From positions 1 through 5,483 of the forward strand of contig JAJYTJ010000210.1 of the NCBI GenBank assembly GCA_021793115.1: a stretch of DNA of 5,483 nt. Direction: 5' to 3'. The DNA is from Actinomycetes bacterium (lineage in GTDB: Bacteria > Actinomycetota > Actinomycetes > Actinomycetales > Cellulomonadaceae). The translations under genes were made by a program, and so were the position numbers. Below the pieces are notes generated by a model, which ran no database searches, was not told the origin of the DNA, and saw nothing but the letters and a program-made list of their open reading frames with translations. Position 1 is the first letter of the stretch; each line of letters opens with the position of its first letter. This document shows, in pieces, positions 1 to 5,483 of this stretch.

Positions 1-2607
1 GACCACCTCGTCGGGCACGCGCTCGTCGTAGAAGTCGAAGAGCGCGTCGTCGTCCACCACGAGGTCACGGCGCCGGGCGCGGGCCTCGAGGCCCTGCGCC
101 TCCTCGAGCAGCCGGCGGTTGGCGTGGAAGAACGTGTGGTGGGTGGTCCACTCGCCCTGGACCAGCGCGTGCCGCAGGAACAGCGCGCGGGCCTCGACCG
201 GGTCCACGCGGGCCAGCAGCACGCGCCGGCCCGCGACCAGCGGGAGGCCGTAGAGGAGGACGCGCTCCGTGACGGTCGCGGCGCCCTGGCGCGGCGACCA
301 CCCCGGGTCGGCGTACGTGCGGCGCACCAGGTGCGCGGCCTGCTCCTCGACCCACTCCGGCCGGATGCGCGCCACGTCACGGGCCCACAGCCGCGAGGTC
401 TCGACGAGCTCGGCGGCCATGAGCCACCCCGGCGGGCGCCGAGCGAGGGGCGAGCCCGGGAAGATCGCGAACTTCGCGCCGCGCGCCCCGAGGTACTCGT
501 TGCGGGGGCGGGGTGGCCGGCCGGGCGTGGCGCCGCGACGCGGGGCGGCGACCTCCGTCGCCAGCTGCATGCCCACCTGCGACAGCAGGCCGGACAGCAG
601 CGCCTGGTGGACGGGGTCGGCGTCCCATGACCAGCGGGTACGCGTGGCCTCGTCGGGGGGCGGCTCGTTCGCCGGGGCCGACGAGGTCGCGACGGCCCCC
701 GGGGCGACGCGCCGCAGCGGTGCCGCAGCGGTGCCGCCGCCGCGGCGGGTCCGGGCCGGGGCGCCGGGCGCGGCGTCGGGCGCGGCGTCGGGCGCCGGGT
801 GCTCGTCGTCCAGCGCGCGCGGGGCACCCTTCGCGTCGATGCCCAGGGGCTTGGTGAGGTCGCGCAGCTGCGTCACCACGTCCTGCCACTCGCGGATGCG
901 CAGGTAGTTGAGGTGCTCGGTGCGCAGCAGGCGGCGGAACGCGGACCCGGACAGCTCCTTCTGCCGGCGGCGCAGCCACGTCCAGAGGTTGAGGTAGGTG
1001 AGCAGGTCCGACGCGGGGTCGGCGAAGCGACGGTGCAGCGCGTCGGCCTCGTCCCGGTGCTCGGCGGGGCGCTCGCGGGGGTCCTGGATGGAGAGTGCGG
1101 CGGCGATGACGACGACCTCGCGGGCGACCCCGCGGCGCCCGCCCTCCACCACCATGCGGGCCAGGCGCGGGTCGATCGGCAGCGCGGCCAGCGCGCGCCC
1201 GACGTCGGTGAGCCGCACGCGCCCGTCGGTCGCGCCGTCCGCACCGTCCGTGCCGTCCGCGCCGCGCGTGAGGGCGCCGAGCTCCGTGAGGAGGGTGACG
1301 CCGTCGCGCACCGCGCGGACGTCCGGCCGGTCGACGAAGGGGAAGTCGGCCACCTCGTCGGGCGACCGCACCACCCCCACCGCGACCATCTGGAGGATGA
1401 CGCTCGCCAGGCTGGTGCGCAGGATCTCCGGCTCGGTGTACCGGGGGCGCGCGGCGAAGTCGTCCTCCGCGTAGAGCCGGATCGCCACGCCGGGCGCCAG
1501 CCGCCCGGACCGGCCGGACCGCTGGTTGGCCGAGGCCTGCGAGATCGGCTCGATCGGCAGGCGCTGCACCTTGGTGGCCTTGGAGTACCGCGAGATGCGC
1601 GCGGTGCCGGCGTCGACCACGTAGTGCACGCCCGGGACCGTGAGCGACGTCTCGGCGACGTTCGTCGCCAGCACGATGCGCCGCGCGGCGTGCGGCTCGA
1701 ACACGCGGCGCTGCTCCGCGGCGGAGAGCCGCGCGTACAGCGGCAGCAGCTCGAGGGCGTCGGGCCGCCGCGGGTCGGCCAGGCGGGGCCCGTAGGCGCC
1801 CCGCAGCGCGTCGGTGGCGTCCCGGATCTCGCGCTCGCCGGAGAGGAAGACGAGCACGTCGCCGGGGCCCTGCGCCATGAGCTCGTCGACCGCCTCGACG
1901 ATCGCGGTGTCGAGGTCCTTCGGCTCCTTCGCCGGGCCGCCCTCCGGCGGCGTGAGCGGGCGGTAGCGGATCTCCACCGGGTACGTCCGGCCGGTGACCT
2001 CGACGATCGGGGCCGGCGTGCCGTCCGCGCCGGCGAAGTGCGCGGCGAACCGTGCGGAGTCGATCGTCGCCGAGGTGATGACGAGCGTGAGGTCGGGGCG
2101 GCGCGGCAGCAGGCGCGTGAGGTAGCCGAGGAGGAAGTCGATGTTGAGGCTGCGCTCGTGCGCCTCGTCGATGATGAGCGTGTCGTAGCGCCGCAGCATC
2201 GGGTCGCGCTGGATCTGCGCCAGGAGCACGCCGTCCGTCATCACCTTGACGAGCGTCTCGTCGGCCGACTCGTCGGTGAAGCGCACCTGGTACCCGACCG
2301 CGCCGCCCAGCGGCACGCCGAGCTCGAACGCGACCCGCTCGGCCACCGAGCGGGCGGCGATCCGGCGGGGCTGGGTGTGGCCGATCTGGCCGGCCCGGCC
2401 CCGGCCGAGCTCGAGCAGGATCTTGGGCAGCTGGGTGGTCTTGCCCGAGCCGGTCTCGCCGGCGACGACCACGACCTGGTGGGACGCGAGCGCCGCCGCG
2501 ATGTCGGCCCGGCGGGCCGAGACCGGCAGCTCCTCCGGGTACGTGATGGGGGGCAGCGAGACGGCGGCCCGCGCGGCCGCGGCGCGTTCCAGGCGTCTCA
2601 CACTCAC
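1..2607 (-). CDS. hrpA: ATP-dependent RNA helicase HrpA (DEAH box), C-terminus cut off by window edge
   Basis: This is a cytoplasmic 3'-5' DEAH-box RNA helicase; E. coli HrpA is reported to rescue stalled, collided ribosomes. The frame is open for 869 codons. Motifs seen: Walker A GETGSGKTT (residues 50-58), DEAHERSLN (147-155), SAT (179-181), TNVAETSLT (motif V, 315-323) and QRSGRSGR (motif VI, 362-369). A winged-helix/ratchet (HA2-type) region follows at about 390-585. A low-complexity linker rich in Ala, Pro and Arg spans about 592-658. An OB-fold-like region starts near 700 (YLGARGAKF at 705), then the beginning of DUF3418, ending in DFYDERVPDEVV. HrpA proteins are usually about 1,300 residues, so roughly a third is missing at the left edge. 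GTG at 2607 is preferred because GGGAGA lies 10 bases upstream; GTG at 2601 would be too far from it. All helicase motifs are intact. It diverges from the STAS gene. Confidence 0.95.
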   Translation of the reverse strand, partial: MSVRRLERAAAARAAVSLPPITYPEELPVSARRADIAAALASHQVVVVAGETGSGKTTQLPKILLELGRGRAGQIGHTQPRRIAARSVAERVAFELGVPLGGAVGYQVRFTDESADETLVKVMTDGVLLAQIQRDPMLRRYDTLIIDEAHERSLNIDFLLGYLTRLLPRRPDLTLVITSATIDSARFAAHFAGADGTPAPIVEVTGRTYPVEIRYRPLTPPEGGPAKEPKDLDTAIVEAVDELMAQGPGDVLVFLSGEREIRDATDALRGAYGPRLADPRRPDALELLPLYARLSAAEQRRVFEPHAARRIVLATNVAETSLTVPGVHYVVDAGTARISRYSKATKVQRLPIEPISQASANQRSGRSGRLAPGVAIRLYAEDDFAARPRYTEPEILRTSLASVILQMVAVGVVRSPDEVADFPFVDRPDVRAVRDGVTLLTELGALTRGADGTDGADGATDGRVRLTDVGRALAALPIDPRLARMVVEGGRRGVAREVVVIAAALSIQDPRERPAEHRDEADALHRRFADPASDLLTYLNLWTWLRRRQKELSGSAFRRLLRTEHLNYLRIREWQDVVTQLRDLTKPLGIDAKGAPRALDDEHPAPDAAPDAAPGAPARTRRGGGTAAAPLRRVAPGAVATSSAPANEPPPDEATRTRWSWDADPVHQALLSGLLSQVGMQLATEVAAPRRGATPGRPPRPRNEYLGARGAKFAIFPGSPLARRPPGWLMAAELVETSRLWARDVARIRPEWVEEQAAHLVRRTYADPGWSPRQGAATVTERVLLYGLPLVAGRRVLLARVDPVEARALFLRHALVQGEWTTHHTFFHANRRLLEEAQGLEARARRRDLVVDDDALFDFYDERVPDEVV
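711..732. repeat. Tandem duplication of an 11-base unit inside hrpA
   Basis: GCCGCAGCGGT occurs twice head to tail (711-721 and 722-732). The unit is not a multiple of three, so a recent duplication here would have shifted the hrpA frame unless compensated. It falls in the low-complexity linker, about residues 626-633 of HrpA. Confidence 0.7.
766..795. repeat. Tandem 12-base repeat, 2.5 copies, inside hrpA
   Basis: GGGCGCGGCGTC is present at 766-777 and 778-789, with half a copy at 790-795. Read on the minus strand it encodes the repeated Ala/Pro/Asp tetrapeptide in PDAAPDAAPGAP of the HrpA linker. The unit is four codons long, so copy-number change would keep the frame. Confidence 0.75.
1232..1258. 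repeat. Three degenerate 9-base repeats inside hrpA
   Basis: The units GCGCCGTCC, GCACCGTCC and GTGCCGTCC follow one another. On the minus strand they encode ADG-TDG-ADG at about HrpA residues 450-459, a flexible acidic glycine-rich loop within the region after the helicase core. Confidence 0.7.
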
Positions 2608-2617
2608 GTCGAACGAT

Positions 2618-2623
2618 TCTCCC
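2618..2623 (-). promoter_or_regulatory. Ribosome binding site of hrpA
   Basis: GGGAGA on the minus strand lies 10 bases before the GTG at 2607. It decides the start in favour of 2607 over the in-frame GTG at 2601, where the gap would be 16 bases. No ATG occurs in frame between this start and the upstream in-frame stop (TGA at 2685-2683). Confidence 0.6.
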
Positions 2624-2663
2624 AGGCTGCCGCGCCATGCTTCGAAGGCTTTGATCCACGTTG

Positions 2664-2689
2664 GGAACTTCGGCCGGGACGGTCACGTT
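2664..2689. promoter_or_regulatory. Candidate ECF-sigma-type promoter, symmetric (GGAAC-N18-GTT)
   Basis: On the plus strand GGAAC (2664-2668, preceded by G) is followed after 18 bases by GTT (2687-2689). This resembles the GGAA(T/C)-N18/19-GTT promoters read by SigR/SigH/SigE-type ECF sigma factors in actinobacteria. The element is an inverted pair (GAAC...GTTC, 2665-2690), so the minus strand reads TGAAC-N18-GTT. It could therefore serve the STAS gene (leader about 100 bases), hrpA (leader about 50 bases), both or neither. The motif is short and chance occurrence is likely, so this is a suggestion only. Confidence 0.25.
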
Positions 2690-2721
2690 CAGGTCGAGGG
2701 AAAGTCAACCCGGTGTCGGGG

Positions 2722-2750
2722 ATGACTCCGTCGGCGGGACGTCGTAGGGT
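2722..2750 (+). promoter_or_regulatory. Candidate housekeeping promoter of the STAS gene
   Basis: A -35-like ATGACT (2722-2727; four of six bases match TTGACA) is separated by 17 bases from a -10-like TAGGGT (2745-2750), which fits the actinobacterial TAnnnT pattern. Transcription would start near 2757 and give a leader of about 44 bases before the ATG at 2801. The spacing is ideal and the hexamers are moderate matches. Confidence 0.4.
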
Positions 2751-2776
2751 CGCATTCGGTCGGCCCGGCGATGTGC

Positions 2777-2788
2777 CGATCGTGATCG
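2777..2788. repeat. Short inverted repeat CGATC-GT-GATCG before the STAS gene
   Basis: Two perfect 5-base arms (CGATC and GATCG) flank a 2-base centre immediately upstream of the STAS ribosome binding site and inside its predicted leader. It could be a small operator half-site pair. The arms are short and GATC-containing words are common in GC-rich DNA, so no function is claimed. Confidence 0.2.
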
Positions 2789-2789
2789 C

Positions 2790-2795
2790 GAGGAG
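2790..2795 (+). promoter_or_regulatory. Ribosome binding site of the STAS gene
   Basis: GAGGAG ends 5 bases before the ATG at 2801. It is a strong Shine-Dalgarno match at a short but usable distance and fixes the start of the STAS gene. Confidence 0.75.
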
Positions 2796-2800
2796 CTGGG

Positions 2801-3136
2801 ATGGACGACCTGCGGACTGCCGCTCCGGACCGCATCGGGGTCGAGGTGGTGGACGGGAGCACCGTCGTCAGGCTGATCGGCGAGATCGACGCGGATCTGC
2901 GTACGCAGGCGAGCGACTGCATGGGCCTGGCGCTCATGCAGGGCCTGCCGATCGTCGTCGACGCCGGTGGCGCGACGTTCGTCGACTCGGCCGGGGTCGC
3001 CTTCGTCCTGCAGCTCTACATGGCCGCGCGTGAGGCAGGGATCCCGGTGACGCTGCGCGACCCGCACCGCACGCTGCGCGACGTGCTGGCCGTGGTGCGC
3101 GCCGGGACCGGACACGCCGAGGACGGCTGGGGCTGA
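2801..3136 (+). CDS. STAS-domain protein, anti-sigma factor antagonist type
   Basis: This 111-residue protein is essentially one STAS domain, without a signal peptide or membrane segment. It resembles SpoIIAA/RsbV-type antagonists, which bind a partner anti-sigma kinase when unphosphorylated. Visible landmarks: a first strand VVRLIGEID (22-30), a core strand PIVVDAGG (50-57), the phosphorylation-loop signature DSAG (62-65, Ser63), a helix AFVLQLYMAAREAG (67-80) and a strand PVTLRD (82-87). The family signature is usually DSSG or DSTG; here the second hydroxyl residue is alanine, leaving one serine in the loop. The N-terminal part after ID lacks the usual Thr-Ala. A good Shine-Dalgarno supports the ATG. 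It lies divergent from hrpA and 30 bases before sbcD. No partner kinase, phosphatase or sigma gene is visible, so its pathway cannot be named. It could regulate a non-sigma target. Confidence 0.85.
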   Translation: MDDLRTAAPDRIGVEVVDGSTVVRLIGEIDADLRTQASDCMGLALMQGLPIVVDAGGATFVDSAGVAFVLQLYMAAREAGIPVTLRDPHRTLRDVLAVVRAGTGHAEDGWG

Positions 3137-3154
3137 GCTGTCGGTGCGCCTGGC

Positions 3155-3160
3155 TACGGT
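3155..3160 (+). promoter_or_regulatory. -10 element for a leaderless sbcD transcript
   Basis: TACGGT fits the actinobacterial TAnnnT -10 pattern and ends 6 bases before the A of the sbcD ATG at 3167. Transcription would thus begin at or next to the start codon. No Shine-Dalgarno sequence precedes this ATG, which fits a leaderless message. The -35 region is weak: CTGAGC at 3133-3138, 16 bases upstream, matches TTGACA at three positions. This would let sbcDC be expressed independently of the STAS gene. Confidence 0.55.
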
Positions 3161-3166
3161 CGGCGC

Positions 3167-4306
3167 ATGCGGCTGCTCCACACGTCCGACTGGCACCTGG
3201 GCCGCACCCTGCACGGCGTCGACCTGCTGGACCACCAGGCGGCATACCTCGACCACCTCGTGGAGCTCGCCCGGGCCGAGCGGGTGGACGCGGTGCTCGT
3301 CGCGGGCGACGTGTACGACCGGGCGATCCCGTCGGTCGAGGCCGTCGCGGTGCTCTCGGACGCCCTCGCGCGGCTCGCCGAGACCACGTCGGTCGTCCTG
3401 ACCTCCGGGAACCACGACTCGTCGACGCGCCTGGGCTTCGGTGCCGCACTCATGCGCGACCGGGTGCGGCTGCGCACCGCCGTGGCAACCCTCGCCGAGC
3501 CGGTGGTGGTGGGCGGCGCGCTCGTGTACGGGCTGCCCTACCTCGAGCCCGACTTCGCGCGCGTGCAGCTGGCCGACGACGACGAGCCGTTGGCCCGCTC
3601 GCACGAGGCGGTGCTGGCGGCGGCGATGCGCCGGGTGCGCGCGGACCGTGCGCGCCGGCCGGAGCGCCGGGCGGTGGTCATGGCGCACGCATTCGTCACG
3701 GGCGGCCTGCCCAGCGAGTCGGAGCGGGACATCCGCGTGGGCGGGGTGGACCAGGTGGCGGCCGGCGTGTTCGCCGGCGTGGACTACGTGGCGCTCGGGC
3801 ACCTGCACGGGCCGCAGGTGGTCACGGGCCCGGGCGGCGCGGTGGTGCGCTACAGCGGGTCGCCGCTGGCGTACTCGTTCGGCGAGCAGCACCAGCACAA
3901 GTCCACGGCGCTCGTGGACCTGTCGGGCGACGAGCCCGCGGTGACGCTCGTGCCCGCCCCCGTGCCGCGCGCGCTCGCGGACGTCACCGGGACGCTCGAC
4001 GAGCTGCTCGCCTCGCCCGCGCACACCGCCGACTGGGTCCGCGTCACGGTGACCGACGCCGCGCGGCCCACCGACCTGCAGCAGCGCGTCCGCGCGCACT
4101 TCCCGCACGCGCTCGTGGTGAGGCACGCGCCGGCCGGCGCGGGCCCGGGGGCGTCCCGCGCGGTGGCCGTCGGGGCAGCCAGCGACCCGCTGGACGTCGC
4201 GGCGCAGTTCGTCCGCCACGTGACCGGGGCGCCCCCGAGCCCGGTCGAGGTCGCGGTGCTGCGCCGTGCCTACGAGGACGTCACGGCCGCGGGGCGGAGC
4301 GCCTGA
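3167..4306 (+). CDS. sbcD: Exonuclease SbcCD, nuclease subunit SbcD
   Basis: This is the Mre11-like nuclease subunit of SbcCD, which with SbcC opens DNA hairpins and degrades double-strand ends in the cytoplasm. At 379 residues it is of normal family length. The N-terminal metallophosphoesterase domain carries all expected metal and catalytic residues: DWH (Asp8, His10), GDVYD (Asp48), GNHD (81-84, with Asn82 and His83), His174 in MAHAF, and GHLH (211-214, with His212 and His214). SGSPLAYSFGE (230-240) is the typical family segment that follows. The C-terminal part (about 270-379), expected to cap the nuclease and bind SbcC, is more variable and Ala/Pro/Gly-rich. The ATG is fixed by the conserved MRLLHTSDWHLGR opening. 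No Shine-Dalgarno is present, and a -10 element at 3155 suggests leaderless transcription. Its TGA overlaps the sbcC ATG by one base. Confidence 0.97.
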   Translation: MRLLHTSDWHLGRTLHGVDLLDHQAAYLDHLVELARAERVDAVLVAGDVYDRAIPSVEAVAVLSDALARLAETTSVVLTSGNHDSSTRLGFGAALMRDRVRLRTAVATLAEPVVVGGALVYGLPYLEPDFARVQLADDDEPLARSHEAVLAAAMRRVRADRARRPERRAVVMAHAFVTGGLPSESERDIRVGGVDQVAAGVFAGVDYVALGHLHGPQVVTGPGGAVVRYSGSPLAYSFGEQHQHKSTALVDLSGDEPAVTLVPAPVPRALADVTGTLDELLASPAHTADWVRVTVTDAARPTDLQQRVRAHFPHALVVRHAPAGAGPGASRAVAVGAASDPLDVAAQFVRHVTGAPPSPVEVAVLRRAYEDVTAAGRSA

Positions 4307-5483
4307 TGCAGCTGCGCACGCTCACGCTGCAGGCGATCGGGCCGTTCGCCGGTCGGCACACCATCGACGTGGCGCGCCTCGCCGCATCGGGCCTGTTCCT
4401 CCTGGAGGGGCCCACCGGGGCCGGCAAGTCGACCCTCATCGACGCGGTGGTGTTCGCGCTCTACGGCACCGTCGCCTCGGCACAGGCCTCCGAGGAGCGG
4501 CTGCGGTCCACGGCCGCGGCGCCGGGCACCGAGAGCTTCGTCGACCTCGTCTTCGAGGTGCCCGCCGGCGTGTTCAGGGTGCGCCGCTCGCCGCAGTACG
4601 AGCGCACCAAGCGCCGCGGCGAGGGGACGACGACGCAGCAGGCGACGGTGCGGGCCTGGCGCCTGTCGGCGGACACGCCCACGGGCGCGTCGCCCGAGGA
4701 GCTGGACGCCTACGGCGAGCCGCTCGGCAGCCGGCTCGACGAGGTGGGCCAGCTCGTGACCGGGTGGGTGGGGCTGGACCGCCAGCAGTTCGTGCAGACC
4801 GTGGTGCTGCCGCAGGGCGAGTTCGCGACGTTCCTGCGGGCCAGGCCGGAGGACCGGCGGCTGCTGCTGCAGAAGATCTTCGGCACCCAGGTGTACGAGG
4901 ACCTCGTCGGGCGGCTCGCCGAGCTGCGCCGCGAGGCGAACGCCGCGGTGGCGGCCGCGACCACGGCGCTCGGCGGGGCGGTGTCGCACCTGGCCGGCGC
5001 CGCGCGGCTGGACGACGAGGCGGCGGCGGTGCTGCACGCCGAGCTCGACGCCGCGCTGGCGGCCACCCGTCCGCCGCCGCCCGCCCCGTCGTCGCCCGGC
5101 CCGCAGGACGTGGTCGAGGCGGCCGTGGTGCCGACGCCCGGCTCGGAGGGCGCGGTCGAGGCCGCCGTGGTGGCGGCGCGGGCGGTGGTGGCGAGCCGGA
5201 CGGCGACGCTCGTCGCGGATGCGGACGCGGCGGCCGTCGCCGCGGCGGGCGCGGACCGGGCGCGTGCGGCGGCCCGGGCCGCCCTGGACCGGGCGACGGC
5301 GACGGCCACGCTGCTCGCGCGCCGCGACGGGCTGCGCGCGGAGCGCGCCGCGCTGGCGGACGCGGCCGGAAGGGCGCAGGAGCGGGTCGGTCGGCTGGCA
5401 CGCGCGCGGCAGGCCGCGACGGTGCGGGCGCTCCTCGACGGCGTGGACGGTGCCGCGACGGTGCTCGAGGCGGCCGCGAAGGA
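4306..5483 (+). CDS. sbcC: Exonuclease SbcCD, ATPase subunit SbcC, C-terminal part beyond window
   Basis: This is the SMC/Rad50-like ATPase partner of SbcD; ATP binding and hydrolysis drive DNA clamping and gate the nuclease. The 392 codons seen cover the N-terminal ATPase lobe and the start of the coiled coil. Evidence: the MQLRTLTLQAIGPFAG opening, Walker A GPTGAGKST (35-43) followed by LIDAVVFALYG, and the Q-loop region LPQGEF (168-173) followed by FLRA and LLLQKIFGT. From about residue 200 an Ala/Arg/Glu-rich coiled coil begins. It is broken at about 255-283 by a Pro-rich stretch (PPPP at 256-259, then a Gly/Ser/Pro segment). The zinc-hook Cys pair, signature motif and Walker B lie beyond the edge; full-length proteins are usually about 1,000 residues. 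The ATG overlaps the sbcD stop (TGATG), implying translational coupling. Confidence 0.96.
   Translation, partial: MQLRTLTLQAIGPFAGRHTIDVARLAASGLFLLEGPTGAGKSTLIDAVVFALYGTVASAQASEERLRSTAAAPGTESFVDLVFEVPAGVFRVRRSPQYERTKRRGEGTTTQQATVRAWRLSADTPTGASPEELDAYGEPLGSRLDEVGQLVTGWVGLDRQQFVQTVVLPQGEFATFLRARPEDRRLLLQKIFGTQVYEDLVGRLAELRREANAAVAAATTALGGAVSHLAGAARLDDEAAAVLHAELDAALAATRPPPPAPSSPGPQDVVEAAVVPTPGSEGAVEAAVVAARAVVASRTATLVADADAAAVAAAGADRARAAARAALDRATATATLLARRDGLRAERAALADAAGRAQERVGRLARARQAATVRALLDGVDGAATVLEAAAK
5113..5172. repeat. Direct repeat of 18 bases inside sbcC
   Basis: The segments at 5113-5130 and 5155-5172 match at 17 of 18 bases and both encode VEAAVV (SbcC residues 270-275 and 284-289). 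They are spaced 42 bases apart, exactly 14 codons, and the Pro/Gly/Ser segment PTPGSEGA lies between them. Confidence 0.7.

Noticed and set aside
377..2686. A 769-codon minus-strand open frame overlapping hrpA in a different frame.
   Set aside because: Its product is a Pro/Arg/Gly-rich string with no domain, while the frame starting at 2607 encodes intact HrpA motifs throughout. It is a shadow frame.
2608..2690. Possible LexA/SOS box, given GAAC and GTTC words near hrpA and the DNA-repair genes.
   Set aside because: The actinobacterial SOS box needs GAAC and GTTC separated by 4 bases. Here GAAC at 2611 has no partner, and the pair at 2665/2687 is 18 bases apart.
2680..2708. Minus-strand TTGACT (2708-2703) as a -35 element of an hrpA promoter.
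   Set aside because: No TAnnnT -10 hexamer lies 16-19 bases downstream; the bases there read TGACCG. No TAnnnT hexamer was found on the minus strand of this intergenic region.
799..3033. A long plus-strand open frame (744 codons) running antisense to hrpA and across the intergenic region and STAS gene.
   Set aside because: It is Arg/Gly/Ala/Val-rich without recognisable motifs and lies opposite a frame with every DEAH-helicase motif. Long antisense frames are expected in DNA this rich in GC.
3137..3166. A terminator between the STAS gene and sbcD.
   Set aside because: The 30-base gap shows no convincing GC stem and no T-run; readthrough from the STAS gene into sbcD remains possible.
2705..4219. 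A 504-codon minus-strand open frame antisense to sbcD and the STAS gene.
   Set aside because: It is His/Arg/Val-rich without motifs and lies opposite a textbook SbcD with all metal-binding residues.
1..5483. An undescribed defence or mobile system built from helicase, STAS and SbcCD genes.
   Set aside because: hrpA and sbcDC are common housekeeping genes of normal composition and intact motifs, transcribed apart. There are no toxin, integrase, methylase or repeat-array signs, and base use is uniform throughout.

Overview
The window is ordinary-looking chromosome from a very high-GC bacterium. Third codon positions are almost always G or C, and start signals include a GTG start, a TAnnnT -10 element and a probable leaderless start. 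This points to an actinobacterium; the protein style would fit Micrococcales such as a Cellulomonas relative, but that genus-level guess is inference. No mobile element, tRNA, rRNA, CRISPR array or phage gene was seen.

Layout. Positions 1-2607 (minus strand) hold the first 869 codons of hrpA, a DEAH-box RNA helicase whose C-terminus lies beyond the left edge. Positions 2608-2800 are a divergent intergenic region with candidate promoters. Positions 2801-3136 (plus) encode a small single-domain STAS protein of the anti-sigma-factor-antagonist type. A 30-base gap follows, containing a -10 element placed so that transcription would begin at the sbcD start codon. Positions 3167-4306 (plus) are complete sbcD, and 4306-5483 (plus) are the first 392 codons of sbcC, which continues past the right edge. 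sbcD and sbcC overlap by one base (TGATG).

How the genes relate. SbcD (nuclease) and SbcC (SMC/Rad50-like ATPase) form one complex that cleaves hairpins and processes DNA ends, and the overlap fits co-translation. HrpA acts on RNA and ribosomes and is transcribed away from sbcDC. The STAS protein is an orphan here: no partner kinase, phosphatase or sigma factor is visible. Nothing in the window requires the STAS protein to act with either neighbour, and sbcD appears to have its own promoter.

I found no convincing undescribed system. The points worth a second look are the leaderless sbcD start, the symmetric ECF-like element between hrpA and the STAS gene, the orphan STAS protein, and repeat-rich insertions in HrpA and SbcC.
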